From positions 434,001 through 498,000 of the forward strand of contig JBBILX010000001.1 in the NCBI GenBank assembly GCA_037444685.1: 64,000 nucleotides of DNA, written 5' to 3'. Source of the stretch: UBA964 sp037444685. GTDB taxonomy: Bacteria > Pseudomonadota > Gammaproteobacteria > Steroidobacterales > Steroidobacteraceae. Each line of letters begins with the position of its first letter. The first letter of the stretch is position 1. The notes below the pieces were generated by a model. That model saw nothing but the letters and a program-made list of their open reading frames with translations. It did not search any database and had not been told where the DNA came from. A program made the position numbers and the translations under genes. This document shows, one piece after another, positions 1 to 8,176 of the stretch.

Positions 1-1
1 C

Positions 2-127
2 CGATATCTCGAGGCCTTCAACGTGACGAGCCGCGCGTTCCTGCGCCGCTATCTCCGGAACCCGGGCCACCTCGGCGCCCCGCTGCGCACGCCGGCGCTG
101 CCGCTCGCACGACTCGAACGGCGCTGA
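2..127 (+). CDS. C-terminal fragment of an unidentified protein
   Basis: An open frame enters from the left edge and stops at a TGA, giving the last 41 residues of a protein. The fragment is rich in Arg, Leu and Pro (it ends in LARLERR) and has no motif I recognise. It points toward the cytochrome c gene on the other strand, whose stop lies 18 bases away, so it is the end of a separate transcription unit. Codon use resembles its neighbours. The frame could be spurious because it is short. Confidence 0.4.
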   Translation, partial: RYLEAFNVTSRAFLRRYLRNPGHLGAPLRTPALPLARLERR

Positions 128-145
128 CCCCCGCGAGGCCAGCGC

Positions 146-658
146 TCACTTCGTCGCGGCCTTGAGCGCCGCCACGATCTGTCGCCGCGCCTCCGGGTCT
201 TCGATGGGCGAATAACGCATGCGGTGCCGGCCGCCCAGGAATGCCTCGGGATTGGCGATCAGTTCCTCTACCCTCCGGTCGTCCCAGACCAGGCCACTCC
301 GGCCGGCCTCGACGAAGGCGCGCGAGTAGTAGAAGCCCGGTGCGCTGCCCGCGCGACGGCCGAACACACGATGCAGATTGGGACCGACGCCGTGCGGGCC
401 GCCCTGTTCGAAGCTGTGGCAGAAGCGGCACCACATGAAGTCCTTCTCGGTCTGGCCACTCAGCACGGGTGGCTCGCCGACCCCGAGATAGGGATCGACC
501 GGCGGCGGCGGCCCAGGCTCGACCAGCTGCTTGCTCGTCGTGAACGGCACGACGCCGAACACACGGTAGGGCGTCCACGCGGCGAGCGCCAGCAGCGCCG
601 CGAAGACGAGGCCATGCACGATCTTCCAGCCGATCGGGTAGGCGTCCGGGTGGCTCAT
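146..658 (-). CDS. Membrane-anchored class I cytochrome c
   Basis: A 170-residue protein with an N-terminal membrane segment at about residues 12-30, a Pro-rich linker, and one haem-binding motif CRFCH at 77-81. A Met near residue 147 (HRMRYSP) is a plausible sixth haem ligand. This is the pattern of a monohaem cytochrome c tethered to the periplasmic face of the inner membrane. It is the last gene of a minus-strand run and starts 1 base beyond the stop of the b561-type cytochrome, so the two probably form an electron-transfer pair. Haem attachment could use the Ccm system at 41-48 kb. Its electron donor and acceptor cannot be read from the sequence. Confidence 0.8.
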   Translation of the reverse strand: MSHPDAYPIGWKIVHGLVFAALLALAAWTPYRVFGVVPFTTSKQLVEPGPPPPVDPYLGVGEPPVLSGQTEKDFMWCRFCHSFEQGGPHGVGPNLHRVFGRRAGSAPGFYYSRAFVEAGRSGLVWDDRRVEELIANPEAFLGGRHRMRYSPIEDPEARRQIVAALKAATK

Positions 659-659
659 C

Positions 660-1229
660 TCAGTGTCCCCAGCCGAAGCCAGGCAGCATGCGCCATGGCG
701 CGATCCGGTATCGCAGCCACTGCCAGAGCGCGACGCAGATGCTGAGGCCGCTCAGATAGAGGATCCAGAAACCGAGCACGCTGTGCAGGTAGCCGAGCGT
801 CACCGAGACGCGATAGCTCGGCGCGATCAGCGCGGGAACGCTGAAAACGCCGTACCAGCTCACCGCGTGGCCCTCGGACCAGGCGAACAGCGGTCCCGTC
901 AGGCAGAGCGCGAAAACGGTCAGGTAGAACGCGAAATTGCAATGCCGCGCAAGCGCATCGGCCGGCGCCGGCACGCGCGCCGGTCGCGGCGGCCGCGGCG
1001 TGCGCGCCCAGATCCAGAGCCGCGCGCTCACGAGCAACAGCAGCGTGAGCCCGAGAGAGATGTGATTGTGCTGCAGCGCCTCACGCGCGGCGGTGCCGCG
1101 CGGCGTCACGCCGACCTTGGTCGACTGATACAGCTGCCAGATCACACCGATGAAGATCAGCACTGACAGGATGCGCTCCGCGGCGACCCAGTTCGCGCCC
1201 GGTGGCGCCGCTCGCTCAGTCTGCGACAT
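660..1229 (-). CDS. Cytochrome b561-type membrane protein
   Basis: A 189-residue protein with four hydrophobic helices. Histidines fall where b561-type haem ligands are expected: H54/H56 in the second helix region, H96 in the third and H149 in the fourth. Prokaryotic cytochrome b561 proteins are about 180 residues and carry electrons from quinol or to periplasmic partners. The start overlaps the end of the serine hydrolase gene by 14 bases, and the stop is 1 base from the cytochrome c start. The two cytochromes are therefore likely translated together and may act as a quinol-to-cytochrome c shuttle. That role is inferred from the pairing. Confidence 0.75.
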   Translation of the reverse strand: MSQTERAAPPGANWVAAERILSVLIFIGVIWQLYQSTKVGVTPRGTAAREALQHNHISLGLTLLLLVSARLWIWARTPRPPRPARVPAPADALARHCNFAFYLTVFALCLTGPLFAWSEGHAVSWYGVFSVPALIAPSYRVSVTLGYLHSVLGFWILYLSGLSICVALWQWLRYRIAPWRMLPGFGWGH

Positions 1230-2415
1230 CGTCCCCCTCCCCTTCGGCCGGTCTCAACCCGCGCAAGATGGCGTTAGGAATCCGTGCGTCGTCGTAATCC
1301 ATCAGCGCCTCACCGGTCCGCACAATGATGAGGTCACGCGAGGGCACGATGTAGACGCGCTGGCCACCGAAGCCGTCGATGTAGATCATGTCCTCGGCCG
1401 CGAACGGCTCCGAGTGGAACGCCTTGACGGTCTTGTCGTTGTAGCGGCGCAGCTGGCCCGGCGGTGAGCCGAGCCAGACCTGCAGGCCGTAGTTGGGGTT
1501 GGTCGGCGCCGGTGTCGTCATCTCGCGGATCCACTCGGCGGGCACGACCTGCTCGCTCCCGACCCTGCCCCGCTCGAGGATCAGACGACCGACGCGCAAC
1601 CAGCCGCGCGCCGTCGTGTAGAGGCAGCAGAACGTCCGGGCGAGACCGCCTTCGCGGTCCAGCCAGACGTGAGCCGTCGGCGCCCCGAGCCGACTCCAGA
1701 GTCGCTCCGAGAGATATTGCGCATAGCGTTTGCCGGTCGCGCGCTCGAGGATGATGCCGACGAGCTGCGAGCTCGCATTGCTGTACTGGAAATCCGTGCC
1801 GGGCTGCTTGACGAGCGGCAGTCCGAGCACCGTGCGTTCGAGCTGGCTACCAAGCGTGACGCTGAGACCGGTCCAGGTGCCGAAACGTGGCGTCTCGAGG
1901 CCGCTCGACATCTGCAGCAAATGCCGGATCGTGATCGTGCGCCGATCGTCTGCCGCCCACTCGCGCAGATACTTCGACGCTGGCTCGTCGATCGAGCCGA
2001 TGTAGCCGTCGGCTACGGAGGCGCCGACCAGCAGGCCCATCACCGTCTTGTGGGCAGAGAAGGGATCGGTGATGGTGTTGCGATCGAAGCCGGGCCAATA
2101 CTTCTCGTAACGGAGCGCGCCGCGATGGAAAACCAGTAGCGCGACGCTGCGGGTCTCGGCGGCATAGCGCTCCGCGGCCGCGAGCGCATCGGCGGCGATC
2201 GTGTCCGCCGGAGCGACCGGGATATCGTCGCGTTCGACACCCGGCACGGGCTCCTGCGGCGAGTTCTTCTCGGTCTCGATGACGACCCCCATCCCGGGCC
2301 CGGTCAGCAGGCGTCGCATCACTGCCGGGTCGCGGAAGTAATAGAACAGCACCACGAGCAGCAGGAGGCCCAGCAGACCGAGGAGGATGGTGCCGAGGAG
2401 CTTGAGGACTCTCAT
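1216..2415 (-). CDS. Serine hydrolase, beta-lactamase/penicillin-binding fold
   Basis: A 399-residue protein with an N-terminal membrane anchor (residues 8-26) and the class C beta-lactamase/esterase catalytic pattern. S120-x-x-K123 is in FSAHK, and the second motif is Y211-S-N in FQYSN. A C-terminal GFGGQ-x-YIVPS stretch is typical of 6-aminohexanoate-dimer-hydrolase and EstB-like members. Such enzymes cleave esters or amides outside the cytoplasm. The start was set at the ATG that overlaps the transporter stop as ATGA; the frame stays open 36 codons further upstream but runs inside the transporter gene. The substrate is unknown. Linkage to a transporter and cytochromes suggests handling of an imported or secreted compound. 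Confidence 0.75.
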   Translation of the reverse strand: MRVLKLLGTILLGLLGLLLLVVLFYYFRDPAVMRRLLTGPGMGVVIETEKNSPQEPVPGVERDDIPVAPADTIAADALAAAERYAAETRSVALLVFHRGALRYEKYWPGFDRNTITDPFSAHKTVMGLLVGASVADGYIGSIDEPASKYLREWAADDRRTITIRHLLQMSSGLETPRFGTWTGLSVTLGSQLERTVLGLPLVKQPGTDFQYSNASSQLVGIILERATGKRYAQYLSERLWSRLGAPTAHVWLDREGGLARTFCCLYTTARGWLRVGRLILERGRVGSEQVVPAEWIREMTTPAPTNPNYGLQVWLGSPPGQLRRYNDKTVKAFHSEPFAAEDMIYIDGFGGQRVYIVPSRDLIIVRTGEALMDYDDARIPNAILRGLRPAEGEGDDVAD

Positions 2416-3758
2416 GCGCGGCGGATCTCCAGTGCGCGCCGGATCTCGGCATGGCGTTTGGCGTCGATCGGGAACTTCCACATCAGCAGCAGCGGCGGGA
2501 CGAGCAGCAACACAGGCAGCCACGAGGCCGCGAGGCGAATGCCGAGCGCACTGTCCGCGTCGAGCGCCTGTCCGGTCTGCTGATAGCCGAAAGCCGCCAG
2601 GAACAATCCGCCGACGAGCGGGCCGAAGGCCATGCCGGCCTTGAAGACGAAGGCGAGGAACGCCATGTGACCGCCCATCTGAGCGTTACCCGACTGCAGC
2701 TCGTCGTGATCGGCCGTATCGGCCGCCATCGCCGGCGGAGTGATCATCGTGCCGCCATTGCCGAACCCCATCACGAGATTGGCCGCAACCACGAGCCCGA
2801 GCGCGCCGGGCGTGGCGAGGAACAGCATCACGTACGAGAGCATCGTGACGAGGTTGGCGAGGCAGTATGTGCGGTGCTTGCCGAGCCGACGCGTGATCGG
2901 TACCCAGAACGGCGCGAACAGCACGGCGGCGATCGTGTTGGCGAGGGCGACGACCAGCACACTGGCCTGCAGGTCGAGTGCCGCGCCGATCAGGATGGGC
3001 TGCACGAAGAAATAGGTGCCCATGGCCAGCCGGTCGATGAAGTATGCCGTCATGAGTCTCGCGAACGGCTTGTTGCGTCGCAGGATGACGAACAGTTCGC
3101 GCCAGGCGGGCACGTGTTCGGCCGCGGCCACCTGCCCCACTGGAACGACCGCGAAGCACCAGAGCACACCAAGCGGCAGCGCGACCATGAAGAACCAGCC
3201 GACGGCCTGGACGATCTGACTGAAGGACGGCGCGGCGACGCCTTCGATGACCTGCCAGTAGACGAGGGGCACGAGCGTCGCAAGCAGATAGCCGACGAAG
3301 GCGCCGGTTTCGCGAAAACCGGCGATCCGTGTGCGGTCATCGTAGCGGCCGCTCAGCTCCCCTCCCCAACTCTGGTGGGGAATGAACACCATGGTCCAGC
3401 CGGCGTAGAACAGGAGCAGCCAGCTCAACAGGTATGCCGGGCCGTCGTCGCGCGAGGGGTTGAGCAGGAAGCCGGTTGCGAGCAGCGCAATCGGTACGCC
3501 GGCCGCCATCCAGATGCGCCGACGCCCGAACGCGTGGCGCGTCCGGTCCGAGAGCGCGCCGATCATCGGATCGGTGAAGGCCTCGAAGGCGCGCCCGAGC
3601 GCGAACATCAACCCCACGACGGCGAGCGACATGCCGGTGACTTCCGAATAGGTCGGAGGCAGGAACATCAGCAGCGGCACCATCATCGCCTGCAGCGCGA
3701 CCGTGGGCGCCGCGTAAGCGAGCAGTCGCGTGGTCGTCAGGCCGTCGGCTGCACTCAT
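2412..3758 (-). CDS. GPH/MelB-type major facilitator transporter
   Basis: A 448-residue protein with about twelve hydrophobic segments. The conserved cytoplasmic loop after helix 2 reads DPMIGALSDRT, followed by a basic FGRRR stretch. That is the signature of the glycoside-pentoside-hexuronide:cation symporter (MFS_2) family. It probably moves a sugar- or sugar-acid-like solute across the inner membrane with a cation. Its last codon overlaps the serine hydrolase start, so the two are coupled. The gene lies downstream of the deacetylase-fold hydrolase in the same direction, in the arm divergent from the IclR regulator. The substrate cannot be assigned. Confidence 0.75.
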   Translation of the reverse strand: MSAADGLTTTRLLAYAAPTVALQAMMVPLLMFLPPTYSEVTGMSLAVVGLMFALGRAFEAFTDPMIGALSDRTRHAFGRRRIWMAAGVPIALLATGFLLNPSRDDGPAYLLSWLLLFYAGWTMVFIPHQSWGGELSGRYDDRTRIAGFRETGAFVGYLLATLVPLVYWQVIEGVAAPSFSQIVQAVGWFFMVALPLGVLWCFAVVPVGQVAAAEHVPAWRELFVILRRNKPFARLMTAYFIDRLAMGTYFFVQPILIGAALDLQASVLVVALANTIAAVLFAPFWVPITRRLGKHRTYCLANLVTMLSYVMLFLATPGALGLVVAANLVMGFGNGGTMITPPAMAADTADHDELQSGNAQMGGHMAFLAFVFKAGMAFGPLVGGLFLAAFGYQQTGQALDADSALGIRLAASWLPVLLLVPPLLLMWKFPIDAKRHAEIRRALEIRRA

Positions 3759-3779
3759 GCCTGCTAGCGTCTGGGCGCT

Positions 3780-4754
3780 TCAGCGTCGCGATCGTTTGAC
3801 GCGCCGCACGGGACGCGCGCGGGACCTCGGGCCTCGTCCGGCGCGAGCCGCGGGCCCGATGTGGGCCGCGTGGTGCTCGAGGTACCAGCTCGCCACTTCC
3901 TCGCGGGTCGTCCACCAGACGCCTTTCAATGAGCGCGCAAACCTCAGGAACTCGCGCAGCGCGCGCGCTCGGTAGGCGCGTCCGCTGACGTGAGGATGCA
4001 AGCCCACGTTCATGAGTCGGCCCGTTTCCGCCCCTTCGCGGTGCAGCTCGCGCAGTTCCTCGATGAGCACATCGCGGAACTCGTCGGTGGTGTGATTACG
4101 GCGTGTCAGCAGCGTGAAGTCATTGATCTCGTTCGTATACGGGGTCGAGACGATCGGACCATGCGCGGTTTCGATCAGATAGGGCTGATCATCGTTCATG
4201 AGGTCGCAGTAGAAGAGCAGCCCGTGTTCGGCGAGGATGTCGGCCGTCTGCAGCGTGCCGCGGAGCGAGGACGACAGCCAGCCTCTGGCCTTGCGTCCGA
4301 CTGCCTGCTCGTAGACCTCGAGCGTGCGGCGTATCAACTGACGCTCGGCCGCCGGATCCTTGGCGAAGTCGGTCAGCAGTTCGCCCTGCTCGTAGTTGTG
4401 CGCGAGGATCTCGCAGCCGCGCGAGAGCGCGGCGTCGAGCATGGCGCGGCGCCTCAGCGCCGTGACCGCGTTGATCGTGCAGGAGGGGCGCACACCGAAG
4501 CCATCGAACAGTTCGAACAGCCGGAAGGCACCGACCCGCTGCCCGTACTCCCGCCAGGTGTAGTTCGGAAGATCGGGGATGTTGCCGGGCAGTACATCCG
4601 GAAGGATCGGCGGCCCGCCGGCGTAGTACGGGCGGTCCGTGTCCTTGACCAGATCCCAGGTCTCGAGATTCAGCGTGATGATCAGCGCCACGCGGTTTCG
4701 ACCAGGCCAGCGGAGCGGCCCGCGCTCCGTGATGGGAACGTACTCGTAACGCAT
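3780..4754 (-). CDS. Polysaccharide-deacetylase-fold hydrolase
   Basis: A 324-residue protein of the NodB/polysaccharide deacetylase superfamily, in the subgroup that includes PuuE-type allantoinases and imide hydrolases. Visible features are the opening strand VALIITLNLETWD, a CTINAVTA stretch, an E-I-LAHNYEQGE metal-site-like segment and a late LHPHVSGR motif. An Asn follows the His where chitin deacetylases have H-x-x-x-H. It ends in a basic Arg-rich tail of about 25 residues. The ATG at 4754 was chosen because it lies 4 bases after the upstream stop. It may open a cyclic amide or remove an acyl group; its partner is the Asp/Glu-racemase-type protein upstream. Confidence 0.65.
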   Translation of the reverse strand: MRYEYVPITERGPLRWPGRNRVALIITLNLETWDLVKDTDRPYYAGGPPILPDVLPGNIPDLPNYTWREYGQRVGAFRLFELFDGFGVRPSCTINAVTALRRRAMLDAALSRGCEILAHNYEQGELLTDFAKDPAAERQLIRRTLEVYEQAVGRKARGWLSSSLRGTLQTADILAEHGLLFYCDLMNDDQPYLIETAHGPIVSTPYTNEINDFTLLTRRNHTTDEFRDVLIEELRELHREGAETGRLMNVGLHPHVSGRAYRARALREFLRFARSLKGVWWTTREEVASWYLEHHAAHIGPAARAGRGPRSRARPVRRVKRSRR

Positions 4755-4758
4755 CGAT

Positions 4759-5508
4759 TCAGTGATCCGCCAGCAGGCTGCCGAAGCCTTCGATTCGATC
4801 ATAGATGCCGTTCTGACGCAGCGCATACCAGTACGTCGCGGTATTGATCGCGATCACCGGTTTGCCGAGCCAGCGTTCGGCGCGGGCCGCGACTGCGGCG
4901 CAGGCGAGATTCGTGCCGACCTGCACGATGGCCTGCACGTCCGGGCCATCGACCTCACGGATCGCCTGCTGCAGCGCGGCAGGCGTCTCGTGGGCGATCA
5001 GCATGGGGCTCCGGCACCTGAGGCCCTTGAGGGCCACGATCGTGAAGCCGTTGTCCTCGAAGAAGCGACGGACCATGCCGTCGCCGACCGGCATGTACGG
5101 TGTGATCACCGAGATGCGGCGCAGGTCACTGCCGTAGCGGCGCAGCGCCTCGAGAACGGCATGCGAGCCTAGGCCGACGCCGACGCCGGCTTGCCGCTCC
5201 ATGCGACGATGCAGTTTATCGGCACCCTCGGCACCGTCCCAGAAGGTCTCGGCAGACATACCCATGATCACGTAGCCGGGCGCGCAGGTCATCACGGCGT
5301 CGATGGCCTGCTCGGTGGCGCCGCGGATGTTATGCATCATGGCGAGGAACTCCTCGTCGCTGCGCACGGGTGTGTCCGGAATCACGATTCGCGAGAAATG
5401 GTTGGTCACGCCGCGAGGCCGCATGTCGTCGTACTCGGGCTGGACGCTCGTGTTGGTTGAAGGCGCGACGACGCCGAACTTCATCCGCCAGCCGAGCGAA
5501 TCGGTCAC
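4759..5508 (-). CDS. Asp/Glu racemase or maleate isomerase family protein
   Basis: A 249-residue protein of the aspartate/glutamate racemase superfamily, closest in style to maleate isomerases and arylmalonate decarboxylases. The N-terminus reads GWRMKFGVVAPSTNTSVQPEY, with APSTNT in place of the catalytic-loop start. A Cys lies in MTCAPGYVIMGMS, and the second half has VQVGTNLACAAVA with another Cys. These two Cys positions fit the two-Cys mechanism of racemases and isomerases. The GTG at 5508 was chosen because a GGAGG lies about 9 bases before it and the GWR lead-in is usual for this family. The frame is open far upstream, but only antisense to the IclR gene. Confidence 0.7.
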   Translation of the reverse strand: MTDSLGWRMKFGVVAPSTNTSVQPEYDDMRPRGVTNHFSRIVIPDTPVRSDEEFLAMMHNIRGATEQAIDAVMTCAPGYVIMGMSAETFWDGAEGADKLHRRMERQAGVGVGLGSHAVLEALRRYGSDLRRISVITPYMPVGDGMVRRFFEDNGFTIVALKGLRCRSPMLIAHETPAALQQAIREVDGPDVQAIVQVGTNLACAAVAARAERWLGKPVIAINTATYWYALRQNGIYDRIEGFGSLLADH

Positions 5509-5670
5509 CGTTCCTGTCCTCCCTGCCGCTGGCCCGATTATGGGGAGCGTGTCCGCTCTGCGCCCCGACCCGAAGGCAATGACCGCATGTTGGACAGCAG
5601 CGCCCGCGCTTCCTAAACTTGGCCGCGTCGGCACGCTCCGCTGGACCAGACAAGGACCCGCACCGTCATC
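5509..5670. promoter_or_regulatory. Divergent promoter region of the IclR-controlled arms
   Basis: The 162 bases between the racemase-type gene (minus) and the IclR gene (plus) must hold promoters for both arms. The stretch is GC-rich. I see only a short CTGGACCAG palindrome near 5640-5650 and no convincing -35/-10 pair. IclR proteins usually bind such shared regions, so an operator here is expected but not identified. Confidence 0.4.
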
Positions 5671-6486
5671 ATGGAATCCACCCGACCGATCCGCGCACTC
5701 ATTCGCGGCCTCGATGCCCTCACCGTACTGAACCTGCGCAACGGCGCGACCGTGTCGGAGGTCGCGCAGGAGATCAAGCTGCCGCGCACGACGACCTACC
5801 GCATCCTCGAAACCCTGAGCCACGCCGGGTTCGTCTATCGGGACGCGATCGACGACCGTTACCGCCTGACAATCATGGTCCGTGGGCTGTCGGACGGCTT
5901 CGACGACGAGGCCTGGGTCACGCAGATCGCGCGTCCTTACATCTACGAACTCGGCAAGGACATCGTCTGGCCCGTGGCGATCGCCTCGCTCTCGGGCACG
6001 TCGATGATGGTGCGTGAATCGACCGATCATCGTTCCCCGCTCGCCGTCGAGCGCTACTCGGCCGGCTTCCGCGTGCCGCTGCTGACCTCGTCCTCCGGCC
6101 GCGTCTATCTGGCGTTCGCGCCACAGGCACAGAGAGAGTCGCTGCTCGAGATCCTGGCGCGCTCCAATCGCGAGGAGGACAAACTCGCCCGCAATCGCGC
6201 CGAAGTCATGAAGCTGCTCAGCGAGGCCCGCCAGCAGGGTTACGCCTCGGCCGTTCGTCCGCGGCGCGTCTCCGACGAGATCAGCATCGCGGTGCCGATC
6301 CTGATCGAAGATCGGGTACTCGCCGCCGTCTCGATCCGCTTCTCCGGCACGGCAGTCCCGCTCAAGATGGCGGTCGAGCGCTTCCTGCCCAAACTTCGGG
6401 ATACGGCGCAGAAGATCCGCCAGAGTTTCATCGAGCAACAACGCGATCCGCCGCATCATCAGCACCGCGCTGCGCCGGCCCGTTGA
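5671..6486 (+). CDS. IclR family transcriptional regulator
   Basis: A 271-residue protein with an N-terminal winged helix-turn-helix at about residues 8-65 (ATVSEVAQEIKLPRTTTYRI) and a C-terminal effector domain with SSSGRVYLAF and SIAVPI segments. This is the IclR architecture, in which a small aromatic or organic acid usually controls binding. The gene is divergent from the racemase/deacetylase/transporter arm and 24 bases ahead of the flavin dehydrogenase, so it probably controls both directions. The inducer is likely a substrate or intermediate of these genes. The C-terminus ends in a His/Arg-rich tail. Confidence 0.85.
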   Translation: MESTRPIRALIRGLDALTVLNLRNGATVSEVAQEIKLPRTTTYRILETLSHAGFVYRDAIDDRYRLTIMVRGLSDGFDDEAWVTQIARPYIYELGKDIVWPVAIASLSGTSMMVRESTDHRSPLAVERYSAGFRVPLLTSSSGRVYLAFAPQAQRESLLEILARSNREEDKLARNRAEVMKLLSEARQQGYASAVRPRRVSDEISIAVPILIEDRVLAAVSIRFSGTAVPLKMAVERFLPKLRDTAQKIRQSFIEQQRDPPHHQHRAAPAR

Positions 6487-6510
6487 CGTCGACTGCAAGG
6501 AGATCCCGCC

Positions 6511-8094
6511 ATGAATGCCGAGCTCTCTCCCCAGTTGCCCGCCGTCCTGAACCAGCTTGAGTCCCTGCTGGGACGCGAGCACGTCATTTCGGACGAGACC
6601 GAACGGAGGTTCTACTCGACCGACATCTATCGGGAGGGGCGACTGCCGATCGCGGTGCTGCGCCCCGCCTCGACCGCCGACGTCTCACAGATCGTGCAAC
6701 TCGCGACCGCGCGCGGACTGTCGGTCGTACCGCGCGGCGGCGGTGCCTCGTACACCGATGGCTATGCCCCGACCGAGAGCGAATCGCTGCTGATCGACAC
6801 CTCGCGGATGGACAAGATCCTCGAGATCAACACCCGCGACATGTACGTCGTCGTGCAGGTCGGCGTCACCTGGGCGCGCCTGAACGAAGCGTTGCAGGCG
6901 GAGGGCCTGCGCACGCCGTTCTATGGCCCCTTCTCAGGTCTTGCCGCCACGGTCGGCGGATCGATGTCGCAGAACAGCGTCACGTGGGGTACGGGCGTGT
7001 TCGGCATCTCGGGCGAGACACCGCTCGGGGTCGAAGTCGTCCTCGGTAACGGCGAGGTGATTCGCACCGGCAGCTGGGGCGCAGCCAACTCGGTGCCTTT
7101 CCTGCGCTCGTACGGACCCGACCTGACGGGACTGTTCATGGGGGACTGCGGGGCACTCGGCATCAAGACCGCGGTCGCGCTGAGGCTCATGAAGCGCAAC
7201 AGCCACGTCATGGGCTTGTCTTTCGGCTTCAAGGACTTTCGCAGCATGGCGCTCGGCATGGAAGCCGCGGCCAAGGAAGGGCTCAACCTGACGAACTTCG
7301 GCCTCGATCCGGCACTCCAGCAGGGACAGCTCGGCAAGGCCGACGCGGCGACCGCCCTCCAGTCGGCAGTGGCCGTGTTCCGGACGTCGCGCAACGTGTT
7401 CGACGGCACGAAGCAGGTCCTGAAAATGGCCCTCGCGGGCCGTGGGTTCCTGCGCGGTGCGGTCTTCTCGGCGCACTGGCTCGTCGACGGCATCGATGAC
7501 GTCTCGTGTCGGGCCGCCGTCGCGAGGCTGCGGTCCGCACTGCAGCCGTATGGTGCCGAGGTGCCGGCGACGGTTCCGACGGTGGCCTACGCGATGCCGT
7601 TCATGCCGCTCTACAACGTCCGCAGCCCGCTCGGCGAGCGGTGGGTGCCGGTGCACGGCATCCTGCCATTCTCGCGCGTCGAAGCTTTCCGCGCCGATCT
7701 GTCGGCCTACTACGAGGACCACGCCGAGGAGATGAAGAGACTCAAGGTGCGTTACGGTGCGATGTTCATGACGGTCAGCACCAACGCCTTCCTCTACGAG
7801 CCGGTCTTCTACTGGGAGGATGTCACCAACATCACGCAGGAGCGGCTGCTGCCCGAGGGCTACGCCGCAACGCTGCCGAAGTTCCCGGACAACCCCGAGG
7901 GGCGCCGCCTCGTCGACGAGATGAAACACGGCATCGCCGATCTCTTCCACAGGCACGGCGCCGCCCACCTGCAGATCGGCAAGTTCTATCCGTACATGCG
8001 GGGTCGCGATCCAAGCACGGCCAAGCTGATCCGCGAGATCAAGCAGCTGGTCGACCCGAAAGGCCGGCTGAACCCCGGGGCACTCGGGCTCTAG
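6511..8094 (+). CDS. FAD-binding oxidase/dehydrogenase, VAO/GlcD type
   Basis: A 527-residue flavoprotein of the vanillyl-alcohol-oxidase/PCMH superfamily. The FAD-binding half (about 1-220) shows the pyrophosphate loop PRGGGASYTDGY and then GSMSQN and GVFGISGETPLGVEVVL. The C-terminal half matches the FAD-oxidase cap and ends with DPKGRLNPGALGL, the usual closing motif. Members oxidise 2-hydroxy acids or para-hydroxybenzyl compounds. An AAGGAG ribosome site precedes the ATG. EtfB and EtfA follow, so electrons may pass to electron transfer flavoprotein rather than oxygen, as with D-2-hydroxy-acid dehydrogenases. The substrate is unknown. Confidence 0.8.
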   Translation: MNAELSPQLPAVLNQLESLLGREHVISDETERRFYSTDIYREGRLPIAVLRPASTADVSQIVQLATARGLSVVPRGGGASYTDGYAPTESESLLIDTSRMDKILEINTRDMYVVVQVGVTWARLNEALQAEGLRTPFYGPFSGLAATVGGSMSQNSVTWGTGVFGISGETPLGVEVVLGNGEVIRTGSWGAANSVPFLRSYGPDLTGLFMGDCGALGIKTAVALRLMKRNSHVMGLSFGFKDFRSMALGMEAAAKEGLNLTNFGLDPALQQGQLGKADAATALQSAVAVFRTSRNVFDGTKQVLKMALAGRGFLRGAVFSAHWLVDGIDDVSCRAAVARLRSALQPYGAEVPATVPTVAYAMPFMPLYNVRSPLGERWVPVHGILPFSRVEAFRADLSAYYEDHAEEMKRLKVRYGAMFMTVSTNAFLYEPVFYWEDVTNITQERLLPEGYAATLPKFPDNPEGRRLVDEMKHGIADLFHRHGAAHLQIGKFYPYMRGRDPSTAKLIREIKQLVDPKGRLNPGALGL

Positions 8095-8110
8095 AGTCCG
8101 TTATCATGGG

Positions 8111-8135
8111 AGCCGCGGCGCGAACCGGCGCGGCT
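8111..8135 (+). terminator. Hairpin after the flavin dehydrogenase gene
   Basis: AGCCGCG at 8111-8117 pairs with CGCGGCT at 8129-8135 across an 11-base loop, 16 bases after the stop codon, followed by GTTTCACGTTTT. It may be a weak terminator or attenuator separating the dehydrogenase from etfBA. The T run is imperfect. Confidence 0.4.
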
Positions 8136-8136
8136 G

Positions 8137-8165
8137 TTTCACGTTTTGAATCAATATTTTATAGA
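8137..8165 (+). promoter_or_regulatory. Putative sigma-70 promoter of etfBA
   Basis: TTTCAC at 8137-8142 and TATAGA at 8160-8165 are separated by 17 bases in one of the few AT-rich spots of the window. Transcription would begin near 8172, only about 5 bases before the etfB ATG. The bases just before the ATG (TTTTCCTCCT) are pyrimidines with no Shine-Dalgarno sequence, so the message may be almost leaderless. Confidence 0.5.
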
Positions 8166-8176
8166 CTTTTCCTCCT

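Noticed and set aside
2451..3767. 438-codon plus-strand open frame opposite the GPH transporter
   Set aside because: Antisense shadow of a gene with clear family motifs; its Glu/Arg/His-rich translation resembles no protein family.
5509..6582. Upstream extension of the racemase-type frame
   Set aside because: The first 357 codons run antisense to the IclR gene and have no similarity pattern; a GTG with GGAGG at 5508 gives the normal family length.
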